Assembly (NCBI GenBank): GCA_033002965.1
Contig: JAURVB010014977.1
Location: forward strand, 186,001 to 250,000
Reading direction: 5' to 3'
DNA from: Piper betle
Taxonomy: Eukaryota; Streptophyta; Magnoliopsida; Piperales; Piperaceae
Length of the DNA: 64,000 bases
Each line of letters starts with the position of its first letter. The stretch's first letter is position 1. Positions 11,401 to 22,893 of this stretch are shown here, piece after piece. The notes under the pieces are model-generated. The model saw only the letters and a program-made list of their open reading frames with translations. It ran no database searches and was not told the DNA's origin. A program made the translations under genes and the position numbers.

Positions 11401-12311
11401 ACTATATATGAAATAAAATTTTGAAATATAGTTATATCTTATATAAATTTAAAATTTTAGTCATTTGATACAAAATGTTAAAATTTGGTCATGTATGATA
11501 TTTTCTCTATTTTTTAACTATATCAAAAACATTTGGTCTGGTCTGGTTTGAGGGCTTCCACCCTGTTTAACCTATTGGATCATTATACAAGTGAATTGGA
11601 ATTTTTTAGCTCATTTTTTAACCAAATCAAATATACCTTTCTGTTCCTTTTCAGAGAGCTCATTTTTTAACTAAATTAGAAATACCTGGTCTGGTCCGGT
11701 TCAGGAGAGACGAAAATAAATTACCTGTGTGGTGGGGGTTGATGGGACTTGACCTAGCTTATAAGCATGGTTGGTGGGGCTTCTATGGTTGGTTCGGTTC
11801 GACTCGTGTCCTGAACCGGCAGAACAAGCATTCCGTGGTCTCGTTATGAAACCGAACCTAATCAGATCTTACCCCCAAACCGAACCAAAATTCACCGAAA
11901 AACTTTGGTCGGTTTGGTTTGGTTCCAAAACAAACAAAATTATAATAAATATATTAAAATTAATTATAACTTTGATAATAAATCAAATGTAAACATGATT
12001 AAACCATCATAACTATATTAAAAAATTATTCTATACAAAAATATTATATCAAACATTTTAAATAAATTATAAATAAACTAAAATAATTAATGATAACCTT
12101 TACAAAACATGAATATTAATTTTTTTTAAAAAAAATCAGTTTTTTTATTGATTTCCGTACGGTTTATTTCCCAACCGAATTTCCTTATATTGGGTTTGAT
12201 AACCCAATATTAAAATCGACCCAAACCAAACCAAACCAAATTATTTTGGTTCGATTTGATCTGTTACTTTGGTTCTAATTGAAGTATGTTCACCCCAAGT
12301 CTCAACCATCA

Positions 12312-13065
12312 GGTTATTCTTTAACTTGGTACATTATGGCCATTCATAATAGTAATGATATTTATTGATTGATCATTATAATTAATTATTAAAATTAACA
12401 GTGATAAAATAATAATACTTTGTTAGATAACATGATACGAATTATGTGCTAGCTTATTTTTAAATCCGGTACAACATATTTAATCTAGTTGAACCTCAGT
12501 TGGAAAATTATTGACAACATATTTTCAAGATATCAACCATTTTTCATTTGGGATGGAGACCCGTAAGTGTAAAAGAAAATTATTCAGTAAAAGTTTTGTT
12601 ATCTAATCAAGTTTCTTTTTCCCAAGAAGGCTATCCTTTAACTTGGTACACTGTGGCCATTCTTAATAGTAATGATATTGATTGATTGATTATTATAATT
12701 AATTATTAAAATTAACAGCGATAAAATAATAATCCTTTTTTAGATAAAATGATAAGAATTTTTCTTAACTACCTAAATATCTTTGATATAAGTCTTGTTA
12801 ATAGAATTTTCAATTTTAACATATAAAATAAACAGATTATGACGTAGAATATGGCTGTTTAAATTTTTTTAGAGAATTATGTGCTAGCTTATTTTTTAAT
12901 CTGGTACAAGATATTTAAATTAGTTGAACCCGGTTGGAAAATTATTGACGACATAGTTTCAAGATATCAACCGTTTTTCATTTGGTATTGAGACCCATAA
13001 GTGTCAAAAAAAATATTCAGTAAAAATTTTGTTATCTAATCAAAATTTTTTTTCCCCAAGAAGGT
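12312..13065. repeat. Tandem duplication of a ~320-420 bp AT-rich unit
   Basis: The words aacttggtacatta/cactgtggccatt, ttattaaaattaacag, gtgctagcttattttt and aagatatcaacc occur in the same order from about 12312 and again from about 12631. A further diverged echo is at 15170-15280. Non-coding. Confidence 0.8.
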
Positions 13066-14344
13066 TTTATATATTTTTAAAAAGGAGAGTTTTCATAATT
13101 TTTTAATCTAACTTTGCAATTGTTAATTTGGTTTAAAATTTCACACAGCAATTAACAATATTTATTTAATAATATTTTAAATAACATCAAGCTTATTATT
13201 TTGCTATTTGCCTAGGGGTGGTATAGACAGCCAACTAGCCGACCAACTAGCAAAAATCATAAACTAATCATTTTAATGACATTTTTAAAGCTCATTATAA
13301 ATTATCAAAGAAAATTATTGTATTTAAGCACATCAATTTTAGGTCATACACTTCCTCATAAATAATGCAAAATATATTCATTTAAATAATTTTGCAAAAC
13401 AGTGATTTTACTTTTTTATATTAATTGATATAAGAAAAAAAAAAGACCAGTGATTATATATATGAAACCTGAAGTCATTTGTGAGAAGATACGTGTTTTA
13501 TAACATAAAAATTGATTAAACAATACAATAAATATAGAATAAAAGCAAAATTATAATTTTACCAAATTTTAACTATATTGGATTGTGATAGACTTTCAAA
13601 ATTTTTTAACGTTATATTCAAAATTAATTGAAGTAAGAAAATGCTTATCATTTACTTACAAATTAAAAATTAAAATAAAAATAAAAAATATTAAAAAAAA
13701 AACTTTTCCGACGTCCGACCCACGGCCACCGTCATTGTCTACCCCCTCCCCACCCGGGAAAACGCTGAGACGAAGGAGGCGCTGCGTTTCCCATCGAGCG
13801 TCGGGCAGAGTCCCTGGGGCCAACGAGACCTTCTCGGCAGGCAAGCTTTATCCCATCCTCCGGACTCACTTTCCGATATCGCCAATAAGGTGTCTCATAG
13901 TTTGCTGTTTTTTGTTTGCATGGGAAGGTGCCTAGGAAGGAAAATATACTCTTCGTTAGGGAAGGATATTTGGTCGACGTTCGGAACAACAAGGCGTTGA
14001 AACATGAATATGAATAGATTGTTGTCTCATATAGGATGTTATTTTTGTTCCCGAAGTCATACCAGTTTGAAAGATGATAGATAAATCATGAATCAACTAA
14101 GCACTTCAGGGGCTTGCTTAATTAAGGATAAGAAAGAGAAATCTCATGGAAATACCCCTGGAATAAGATTTGATCCTATTCACAAGGATTCCGTAAATAT
14201 CCCATTCTAAAAATAAAAAGTTCGAAACATTTGGACTTTTCCGGGGATTGGTCACGAGTTCATAACTACTCATCTTACTACTGGACGCTTACCTAGCCAA
14301 CGCATAGATCCGACTCTACCCAAACTTTTCTAGTTTACCTCAAA
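13066..14344. other. Spacer; possible 5' UTR exon at ~13710-13890; unidentified block 14050-14340
   Basis: 13710-13890 is a GC-rich island in AT-rich surroundings, ending in ataag|gtgtct, a usable donor. It could be the non-coding first exon of the MOCS2A gene, whose coding exon is preceded by an acceptor at 16658-16659. A diverged copy of its downstream flank is at 16040-16240. The block 14050-14340 resembles nothing else in the window; I could not classify it. Confidence 0.3.
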
Positions 14345-16240
14345 GCGCCTCGCTAGATCCGTGCTTTGCTTGTTTCTGAGTTTTGTTTGTAATTCTGAAG
14401 GGGATTGATTGATTGTTTAAATGTGCGAGATTTTTGTTTTTTTGGATTTTATATGGTAGCTTATATGATTATGATGATGTTGTCGTTCAGACTGTTTTTT
14501 TCTGTTTGATTTCGACTATCAAATGTTTAAATTTTTATTTCTTTTTTTGCTGATGGCTTCTTATTTATTAAATCTACATTTTGTACTGCGATTGTAGTGC
14601 TCCCTTAGTCCTACTTTACTGATTAACTATTTGAACTGATAGAAAACCTGTCAGTAGGTAAATTTTTGATGGTTCGTTTCGGCATGCTGGTAGAACATTT
14701 GTGCTATATATCATGCCGGTTGAATTTGACTCATTGAATATTAATGTACAAGGTGTGCTACGAGCATCAGATTGGCTGGTTAGGCGTATGAAAGGACTAG
14801 AAATTCTGTGGTTTTCTCCATATTGAAATTCTACAGATGGGTTGTGAGGGATTGGATAGGAAATTCTCCGTTGAGTGATAATATTGAGTAAGCTCTTCTA
14901 GCTTGAACCGTAATCTGTGTTCTCAGCGTGAGGTTTTGCCTGGATACACGTTTTATGATGTGTTCTTGGCATAGGGTTTTCGTTCGTTTTGTAGTATATG
15001 TTCAACCTTTAGTTCTGCTGGGTTCAATCTCTGCTAACTCCTATTACTAAGTAGCTTTTTGCTTCCCTAAATTATCCAAATGTCAAAAGACCTTTCACTT
15101 GATCTCAAGAAAGGGAACTTAGGATGTATGATTTATGCAATTACAAATGGAAAAAAAATGATAAATGAAAAATTATTGACGATGTCCTTTTCATGATATC
15201 AAATTATCAATCGCCTTTCATTTGTTTAGTAAAAATATTGCTATATAATGGTACTTTTTTTCCCAAAGGAGAGTTTTGGCAATTTTTTTAATTTAACTTT
15301 GCAACTGCTATTTAGCTTAATTAACTAAAATGAGTTATGAATGGATTTAAACAGGGTTTAAATTAGACTGGTTCAAAATTTCACATAGAGTCTACTTTAT
15401 TTTTAAATTACAGTAGCCTTATTAGTATGCTATCTGGCTAGCGGTGGGTGCGGATGATTGAATGATAGAATTCTATTGACATTTAAAGTATTTGTGATCG
15501 TTTATATTCGAAAAAGATCAAATTTAGTCATTGATATTTTTTTTTGTTCGACTAGATGATCAATTGAGCGATGACAAAAATCATAAACTAATGATTTTAT
15601 TGATGTTTTAAAATTTATTTTTAGATTATCATACAATACTATTAAGCCTGAGCTACATCAAGCATAGATGTAAGCTCTATTTATTCAAATATTTTCATGA
15701 TTTTAATTTTTATGTTAATTGATATAAGAGTAAAAGAAAATAGCGATCATATAAATGACGTGCGAGGTCTTTGGTAAAAAAATATATGTATTTTATAACG
15801 TGAAAAATAATTAGATAATATAATAAGTATATATGGAATGAAAAATAATTTATAAACTGACCAAATTTAATTCGATCGTGACCGTAGATGGATCAAATAA
15901 AATAATGAGTATCTGATGATATTTGTCTATGATAAGATAAATGAACAATATTATATATATTTTTTATATTGTTAGTCTGTCTCCTTCCCATATCTTTCCC
16001 ATCTCCTGCTTAATCATCGGGTTTATTATAATGTGACAATTAAGCCAACTAATTTCGTAGTGTGCTATTTTTGTTTGTCTGAGCTCGGTCAAATGAATCA
16101 ACGACATGCTTGAATTGAGAATTTTCTGGTTTTGTGTACGGGCAAGAGCGTAGAAAGAAGAATATCCTCCTCGATAGGGAGTTATCTGTAAGATGTTGAA
16201 ACATGATTAAGCTGTAGTAGTTCATATAGAATTTATTTTT
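14345..16240. repeat. Gene-less diverged duplicate of the S16 3' flank and following spacer
   Basis: From agcgcctcgct, the same word that follows the S16 stop at 8869, this block tracks 8870-10230 (ttaaatgtgcgag, ttatatggtagct, tgggttcaatctctgct), then echoes 12900-13570 at 15150-15890 and 13860-14050 at 16040-16240. Most of 10250-12300 is absent. Identity is moderate with many indels, so the duplication is old. The S16 coding exon is not included. Confidence 0.75.
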
Positions 16241-16685
16241 AAATTGGATATGATGAATATGCTTGGTTATGTAAAATTTTTCTAATCTCCATTGCTTATA
16301 TGTATGGTAGCTCTGGTGGGAAGTCTGTGCTCGTGCTGATATACATTGGGAGTTGAGGAAGTTGAGAACTCCAGTTTAGTGCTACAATTTTAAGGTTTTT
16401 AATTTATTGAGTGGTGTTGGATGAAGTGCTCACAACTTGTTTTAGTTATGATTAATTATGGTGTTGATGATTGTCATAATGCGGTATGTTTGCTTGATAC
16501 TTTCTGATTTTTTTTTCGTTAAGAAAGGTGAAAACTTGTTACCGATTTATGGACGTTCAAATAGCTCTCTTTCTGTGACCAAAAAACTGATGGTGCGTCA
16601 AATTTGACAATTTTGTTGAAGGGTGAACAAATCTGACCTCTCTGTCATTTTGAAAACAGCTAGCTAGGTTGAAACTGTTTCTACG

Positions 16686-16916
16686 ATGAACGTGGGGGAG
16701 GATGGAACTACATGTCAAGAAACAGATGGTGCCTCTGAAGCGAAGGCAGATCCTTCCCTGGAGATCAAGGTTCTGTTCTTCGCCAGAGCCCGAGATCTTA
16801 CTGGGGTGACTGATATGTCTTTACAAGTGCCTCTCAACGAGGAATATGCCCCTAATTCGGCAAAAGTGAATAATGGAGATGAGTTGGCCATTATACCTCC
16901 CATCAGTGGAGGTTGA
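16686..16916 (+). CDS. MOCS2A: Molybdopterin synthase small subunit with central deletion
   Basis: The 76-residue frame carries both ends of the plant MOCS2A/CNX7 sulfur-carrier protein: the first strand [15 protein letters not shown] (residues ~28-42) and the C-terminal half [18 protein letters not shown] ending in the Gly-Gly that is thiocarboxylated and donates sulfur to make molybdopterin from cPMP in the cytosol. Family members are about 100 residues. Here VPL runs directly into NEEYAP, skipping the ~28-30 residues that form the main helix of the ubiquitin-like fold. No intron is present at the join. The start ATG follows an acceptor-like aacag at 16655-16659, consistent with a 5' UTR intron. 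This is either a non-functional copy or an assembly error; it converges on CCoAOMT. Confidence 0.75.
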   Translation: MNVGEDGTTCQETDGASEAKADPSLEIKVLFFARARDLTGVTDMSLQVPLNEEYAPNSAKVNNGDELAIIPPISGG

Positions 16917-17221
16917 ATCCTTTCATGGAGATTAACCCATCAACAGAAGGTGTGTTTTCACTTTGGCTGCACTGGCGCAGCTGAATTACAGAGGGGATGC
17001 TTTGGTTATGTACAAACTGTGCTTCCTCTTGCATTTTCCCCATAATAGTGCAAATTTAAGTTATCATCCAAACACTTACTGTGCGTCATTTTCTACCCTT
17101 AAATAAGATGAGATTAGACTCCATGCTAATTTTATTCAGGTTGTTCAGCCATTAACCATGAACATTTTCATTCTACTTGTTTTCACTTGCTCTCGTACTA
17201 ATTCTCACTAATTAAATGTTT

Positions 17222-17227
17222 TTTATT
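17222..17227 (-). terminator. Poly(A) signal candidate for CCoAOMT
   Basis: AATAAA on the minus strand about 220 bases past the CCoAOMT stop. Plausible spacing, but such words are common in AT-rich DNA. Confidence 0.35.
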
Positions 17228-17445
17228 TCATACTGATGAAGTGTTTTCGTGTAGAATATAGCTCCTAAATTGTTCAAGGAAGAGTGAACATTCATATAAT
17301 GAAGAAAGAGTCACAAATAGATCATAGACATGCTCTCCCACCACGACAGAGTTTGCTAGGCACACGATAGATAGTGAGTGGACTGCTGCAGAGCCCCAAC
17401 CACAACCGGTCACCTCCATGCTGTGGCGGCTGGGCACATCCAAAT

Positions 17446-18687
<1,242 letters not shown>

Positions 18688-18750
18688 CTTCCCCTCTCTG
18701 TATCTATTCTTCACCTTAATCTCTACTGCTAGATGAGGGGAAGATTGAGG

Positions 18751-18760
18751 GTATATATAA
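18751..18760 (-). promoter_or_regulatory. TATA box of CCoAOMT
   Basis: Minus strand reads ttatatatac about 65-75 bases before the ATG. Confidence 0.6.
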
Positions 18761-18808
18761 AGAAGAGAACAGAAGATGGCCGGTGGGAGAGGGCAGGGTT
18801 GGACATGG

Positions 18809-18815
18809 GGTTGGT
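18809..18815 (-). promoter_or_regulatory. AC-II-type element (ACCAACC) upstream of CCoAOMT
   Basis: ACCAACC on the minus strand, about 50 bases before the TATA box; another lies at 18905-18911 in the opposite orientation. AC elements are bound by MYB factors (MYB58/63/46 type) that drive phenylpropanoid and lignin genes in vascular tissue. Binding here is inferred. Confidence 0.5.
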
Positions 18816-18989
18816 GAAGCTTTGGTTGTGAGAATCTGGACCCCCACAAGAGGTGGAAAAGAAAAACACAACCATTGTCAATTTCCTGCAACTGGTCTCT
18901 ATCCACCAACCTCTCCCTTGCATTATGATTTGAACGACCAATGATCTTCCATGTTAGATTATCGTACGCCATTGAACAACTGAATGTTA

Positions 18990-21580
18990 GCTGATCAACT
19001 AGGTGTCATGCAGATGCAATGTTCCAATAGCAAAACTTCACTGATATCAAGATTATTTGTGGCTTTTTACGTTCACATTCTAAGGTACAAATTACAATTG
19101 CTTTATTGGTATAATTTTAGAAGTGGTCTGGCGATGGGTGACATAAAGAGGAGGGTTTGGTGGTGAGGAATCCCAACCTTACACTTCGTCCAAGGTTCGT
19201 CCTTTTGCGATCTGTTTTGAACTGCAGGTAGTAGGTGAGGTCGTTGTTGTTGGATTTAACAAAGTCGTCTTTTTTTAGTATGATTTCTTATTGCAACGAG
19301 CCTCATGTACCACCGTTGGCAAAGTTGGTAGTTTGATGGACATACACACTATCATACGTTTTAAATGAGGAGGTTGAAATGGTTGGATGGGTAGTTGTTA
19401 TATTTAGGTGTGATTTCTTGTCATGAGTAGAGAGGCATCGGCAATCATAAAAATGGTAGTTAGAATGGAACTCTTATTAGTCCTTACTAATAGAGTCTTC
19501 AAGTTGTCCTGGCTTTATCCATCCTTTTATGTTTACACCTGTAGAAGCAATTCCGTATTAGTGATAAAAACACTAAGTTATACAATTATAAAAAATAAGT
19601 TAATATATTCCACAACATCTGAATTTGAATCTTTTAATAATTACGAGCCTATGCCAAACTCTTAATATGCCGGAAGCGTGGCCGCCCATCCACCTACAAT
19701 TTCATATATGCGCACACATGCTATGTAACTCATGACCTATAGTTAGTGATATTTATCATTGACTCATCTTCTTGGTATCACAGTACATAATAAGTTATTT
19801 TGCGCCATTGCGCCTTGTGTCGAACTAAGTTAATTCTTTAACCCGATTGTGCTCGACGTATTGTGATCGAATGTGGGTTCAAGTCGACCAAGATTCCTAA
19901 ATAGGAATATATAATATTTCGAATAATTATACAAACTTGAAATTGTGATGAAATACCCTCAACTATGACACACGATCCTCATATGGATGAAACTTATCTA
20001 AAGCCTTCCCTTTGTAAGTTAAATATGCTCACTAACTATTAAGATGATGTTTTATTTAATATTAATAATTTCTCCTTCATATAGAAAAATATGTGTGAAA
20101 TTTAAGAAGTTACTATATTAAATTTCTATATAGAAGAACATAATCACATATAATTATATTAAGCACCAACAATTTGTGTGATGACAAAAAATAAAAAAAC
20201 TAATTATTGAGTTAAAGCAAATGAGTGTCAAATTACACTCACGACTCCTAATCCTACAAAATTTAATAAATAAAGCTTATTTAAAATCATCTATAAATAT
20301 TATTATATCGGTAGTTATAATTGATAATTTATAATATTCATTCTTAAGAATTAATTTAATTAAATATTATTTATATTTTATTTTAAAATTTACAAAATCC
20401 TAAATAAAATAACCTAATTATTTTTTTCTAAGTTTTACATATTGAGTGGTAACATAGATCCAAGACCAAAGGCGCTTATCTTGGCTCAGGCCCGGTAGTA
20501 ATGATAGATCTAATTTGAACTGCAGGTAGTAGGTGAGGTAAGTCGTCTTTTTTCCGTATGATTTCTTGTTGCAACGAGCCTCGTCTACCACCATTGGCAA
20601 AGTTGGGACTTTGAAGGACATACACACTATCATACATTTTAAATGAGGAGGTATTGGATGGGAAGTTGTTATATTTAGGTGTGATTTCTTCTCATGGGTA
20701 GAAGAAGTATCAGCAATCGTAAAATGGTACGCTTATATTGGCTCAGGCCCTGTAATTTTGTAACACTTTATTAACAGGAAGTTAGGAGTTTGATCATTAC
20801 TACCATTACTTAAACCTACTATTTTACTTTACAACTTAACTTGACATTTATTTGTCCAATAATGTTTTATTTTTTCCCTTAAGTTGACTTCGTTAATATG
20901 ATTGACCCCTTGCTTTGTAAGATAATAACACGATTAACTTTTATGATTGAAGTTATTAACAAGTTACAAGCCCAACCCACAACCAAACAGGCTCCATAAC
21001 AAATCTTCTACTTTGATTTTATCTAAAATTTATCTAAATAATCTCAAATAAGCCTTATTTGTTATGTCAAATAACAAACTCTAACATCCAACATCTTACC
21101 ACTCCCACATTTCTAATTTTGTCAATCCAAGGCTTTATTCTTTCAAGTTTAATCAATGTGGGTTATCTTTTTATAAATTATAAATCGATGATTTATTCGA
21201 TTTAATTGAATTATATTTTCTTTTGACCCATTTTTATGTTGAACGGTATTCGCACACTCACCTAAGTTCTTAAGAAAAAAATCTATATCTAAGATCTCTG
21301 TTTTTATTTCACAATATATCGAACCTTAAGTTGAGCCACAATCTCACATTAATGGAAGCGTGTAAATCTCCCAAGGACGGTACTTTTTACCTGATTTTTG
21401 TGATTTTGCTCAGTTATTGATTTTTTCTTGATCATTTGTTTTCTCAGAGTTTTCTTTCATGAATTTTGATGTAGATTTCTTTTTGTTTCATGCAACCAAG
21501 TCAAGTAGTATTGATATGTTCATTAGTCCTTCCCCCATTTGTCTGTATTATTAATTTTAGCTTGTGTAATGGTTCTGCAT
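18990..21580. other. Spacer upstream of CCoAOMT with dispersed repeats
   Basis: No gene seen. Contains the direct repeat 19212-19453 / 20515-20728 and, at 21262-21352, a repeat (gttcttaagaaaaaa to caatctcacatt) also present at 41335-41440. Confidence 0.5.
19212..20728. repeat. Direct repeat pair 19212-19453 and 20515-20728
   Basis: Both copies start at tttgaactgcaggtagtagg and share caacgagcctc, ggacatacacactatcatac and atatttaggtgtgatttctt. The ~1.06 kb between them is unrelated. Origin unknown, no coding frame shared. Confidence 0.85.
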
Positions 21581-21585
21581 TGCAG

Positions 21586-22092
21586 ATTCAAATGGGATAA
21601 TAATGAAAAGCATTTGAAACCATAGACTGGACTACTCTTCCTTCCATCAGGTCTTAGAGTTTTTGCTGATCTGAGACCAGCTTCTGTTTTAGCTCAAGTA
21701 TTGTTTAGTTAGTCTACTATAAATCTTGTTGTTTTATAATGATTAACATTCCTGTTTCATCGACAGAAACAATTTTTTTTCATGATCTTTTCAGTTAGTT
21801 GATGCCTCAACCCTGAAAAACGAAGTTGCAGAGGGTGTTGATGTCATGGTTGTTTGGGAGTTGACCGGAGGTCATTTGTTTGAGATCTCCATGTTCATTA
21901 TGGAATTTCATGGTGTTTTTTCTTAGGAAAGAACTCGTGCATTTTGAAACTAATGCTTCTTATCGTGACTGAGCCTTTATTTTATTTATAAAAATGCTTC
22001 AACAGGTCGATCGAATTGCACCAGTTGCATTTGAGACTGCTCAAAAACGACGAGGGAAACTCTGTTCCGTTGACAAAGCGAATGTATTGATA
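21586..22092 (+). pseudogene. 3-isopropylmalate dehydrogenase fragment
   Basis: Three exon remnants with splice-like borders: 21586-21697, 21795-~21891 and 22006-~22092. They encode KWDNNEKHLKP, then (after an in-frame TAG where Glu is expected) LRVFADLRPASVLAQ; then [20 protein letters not shown] with ELTGG; then [20 protein letters not shown] followed by SVDKANVL. These are consecutive conserved segments of plastid IPMDH of the leucine (and glucosinolate-type) pathway. An Arg in the VVRELTGG motif is Trp, and the Gly-rich loop after it is lost. The 5' half of the gene is missing and the 3' end stops just before a MITE at 22108. Confidence 0.85.
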
Positions 22093-22107
22093 GATTCCAA
22101 AAATCAT

Positions 22108-22425
22108 TACGGGCCGTTTGGTTTGATGGACAGTGCGTGAAGATTATAAAAAAGAAATTAAGGAAGAAAAAAACTAATTTTCCTATTATTTTCAATTTGG
22201 TTTGAAAGAAGGAAAAATGTGTAAAATATCATGTTCACTTTTTTATCTTTTACTCACATTTTCTGTGGGAAATTAATTATAAAAAATCTTTACATCGTAA
22301 TAGATAAATGACTTCCTTTTTCTATATTTTATTGCAAACCAAACAAACACAAATGTAAAAAATTACACTTTTTTATATTTTCTTTTTCTTTTACCACATC
22401 CAAACAGACCTTGGGAGATTTTCAC
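22108..22425. mobile_element. MITE-like element
   Basis: The ends are imperfect inverted repeats: gggccgtttggtttga at the left, and aaggtctgtttggatg when the right end is read in reverse. The interior is AT-rich and non-coding. About 0.32 kb. A target-site duplication is not clear, so the superfamily is not assigned. Confidence 0.5.
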
Positions 22426-22893
22426 CCATCCCCTTAGAGCTCATGCGATGTAACTTAAAAAATACAAAACTTTTCATGCACTGGCTGCTGCACGGAAAGA
22501 GCAAATTACGGTGTGCTAAGGGGTTCTCAGACAATGTATCACCATGATTTAAAATGACAGAGCATTAACCGTTAAATAAAGTCTATCCAATCTGCAAACG
22601 GAAGTACAATTGGATTCTCTGAGTGCTTTTTTCCTTGGAAGGAAGAAACGGTTTTGGATATATGGTAGAAGCATGTAAACTGGGCGACTGGCAAAAGAGA
22701 TGAACTGAGAAACGCTTGCATTACCAACCGCGACCATCTGCCTCCCGTTTCCACCTCACATCAGTCAATTGTTCACTACCAGAATGGAGAAAAATGCTGT
22801 TTCACATAAAGAAGGCATCACGAAATTGTTTCTATATTGGAATCAATGGATCAAAAATCACAGTAGATAATTGGTCTGAACCTGGAATTAAAA

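Larger units (their letters stand above)
10251..12311. other. AT-rich spacer with short repeats
   Basis: Contains a local duplication at 10577-10746, a (TA)n tract at 11366-11398, and a 11780-12270 stretch with ggtttggtt/aaccaaacc words at both ends around an AT-rich core, which looks like a degraded non-autonomous transposon without definable ends. No gene seen. Confidence 0.4.

Noticed and set aside
13585..13992. Frames of 62-116 codons around the GC-rich island
   Set aside because: Better explained as a non-coding first exon of the downstream gene; no recognisable protein.
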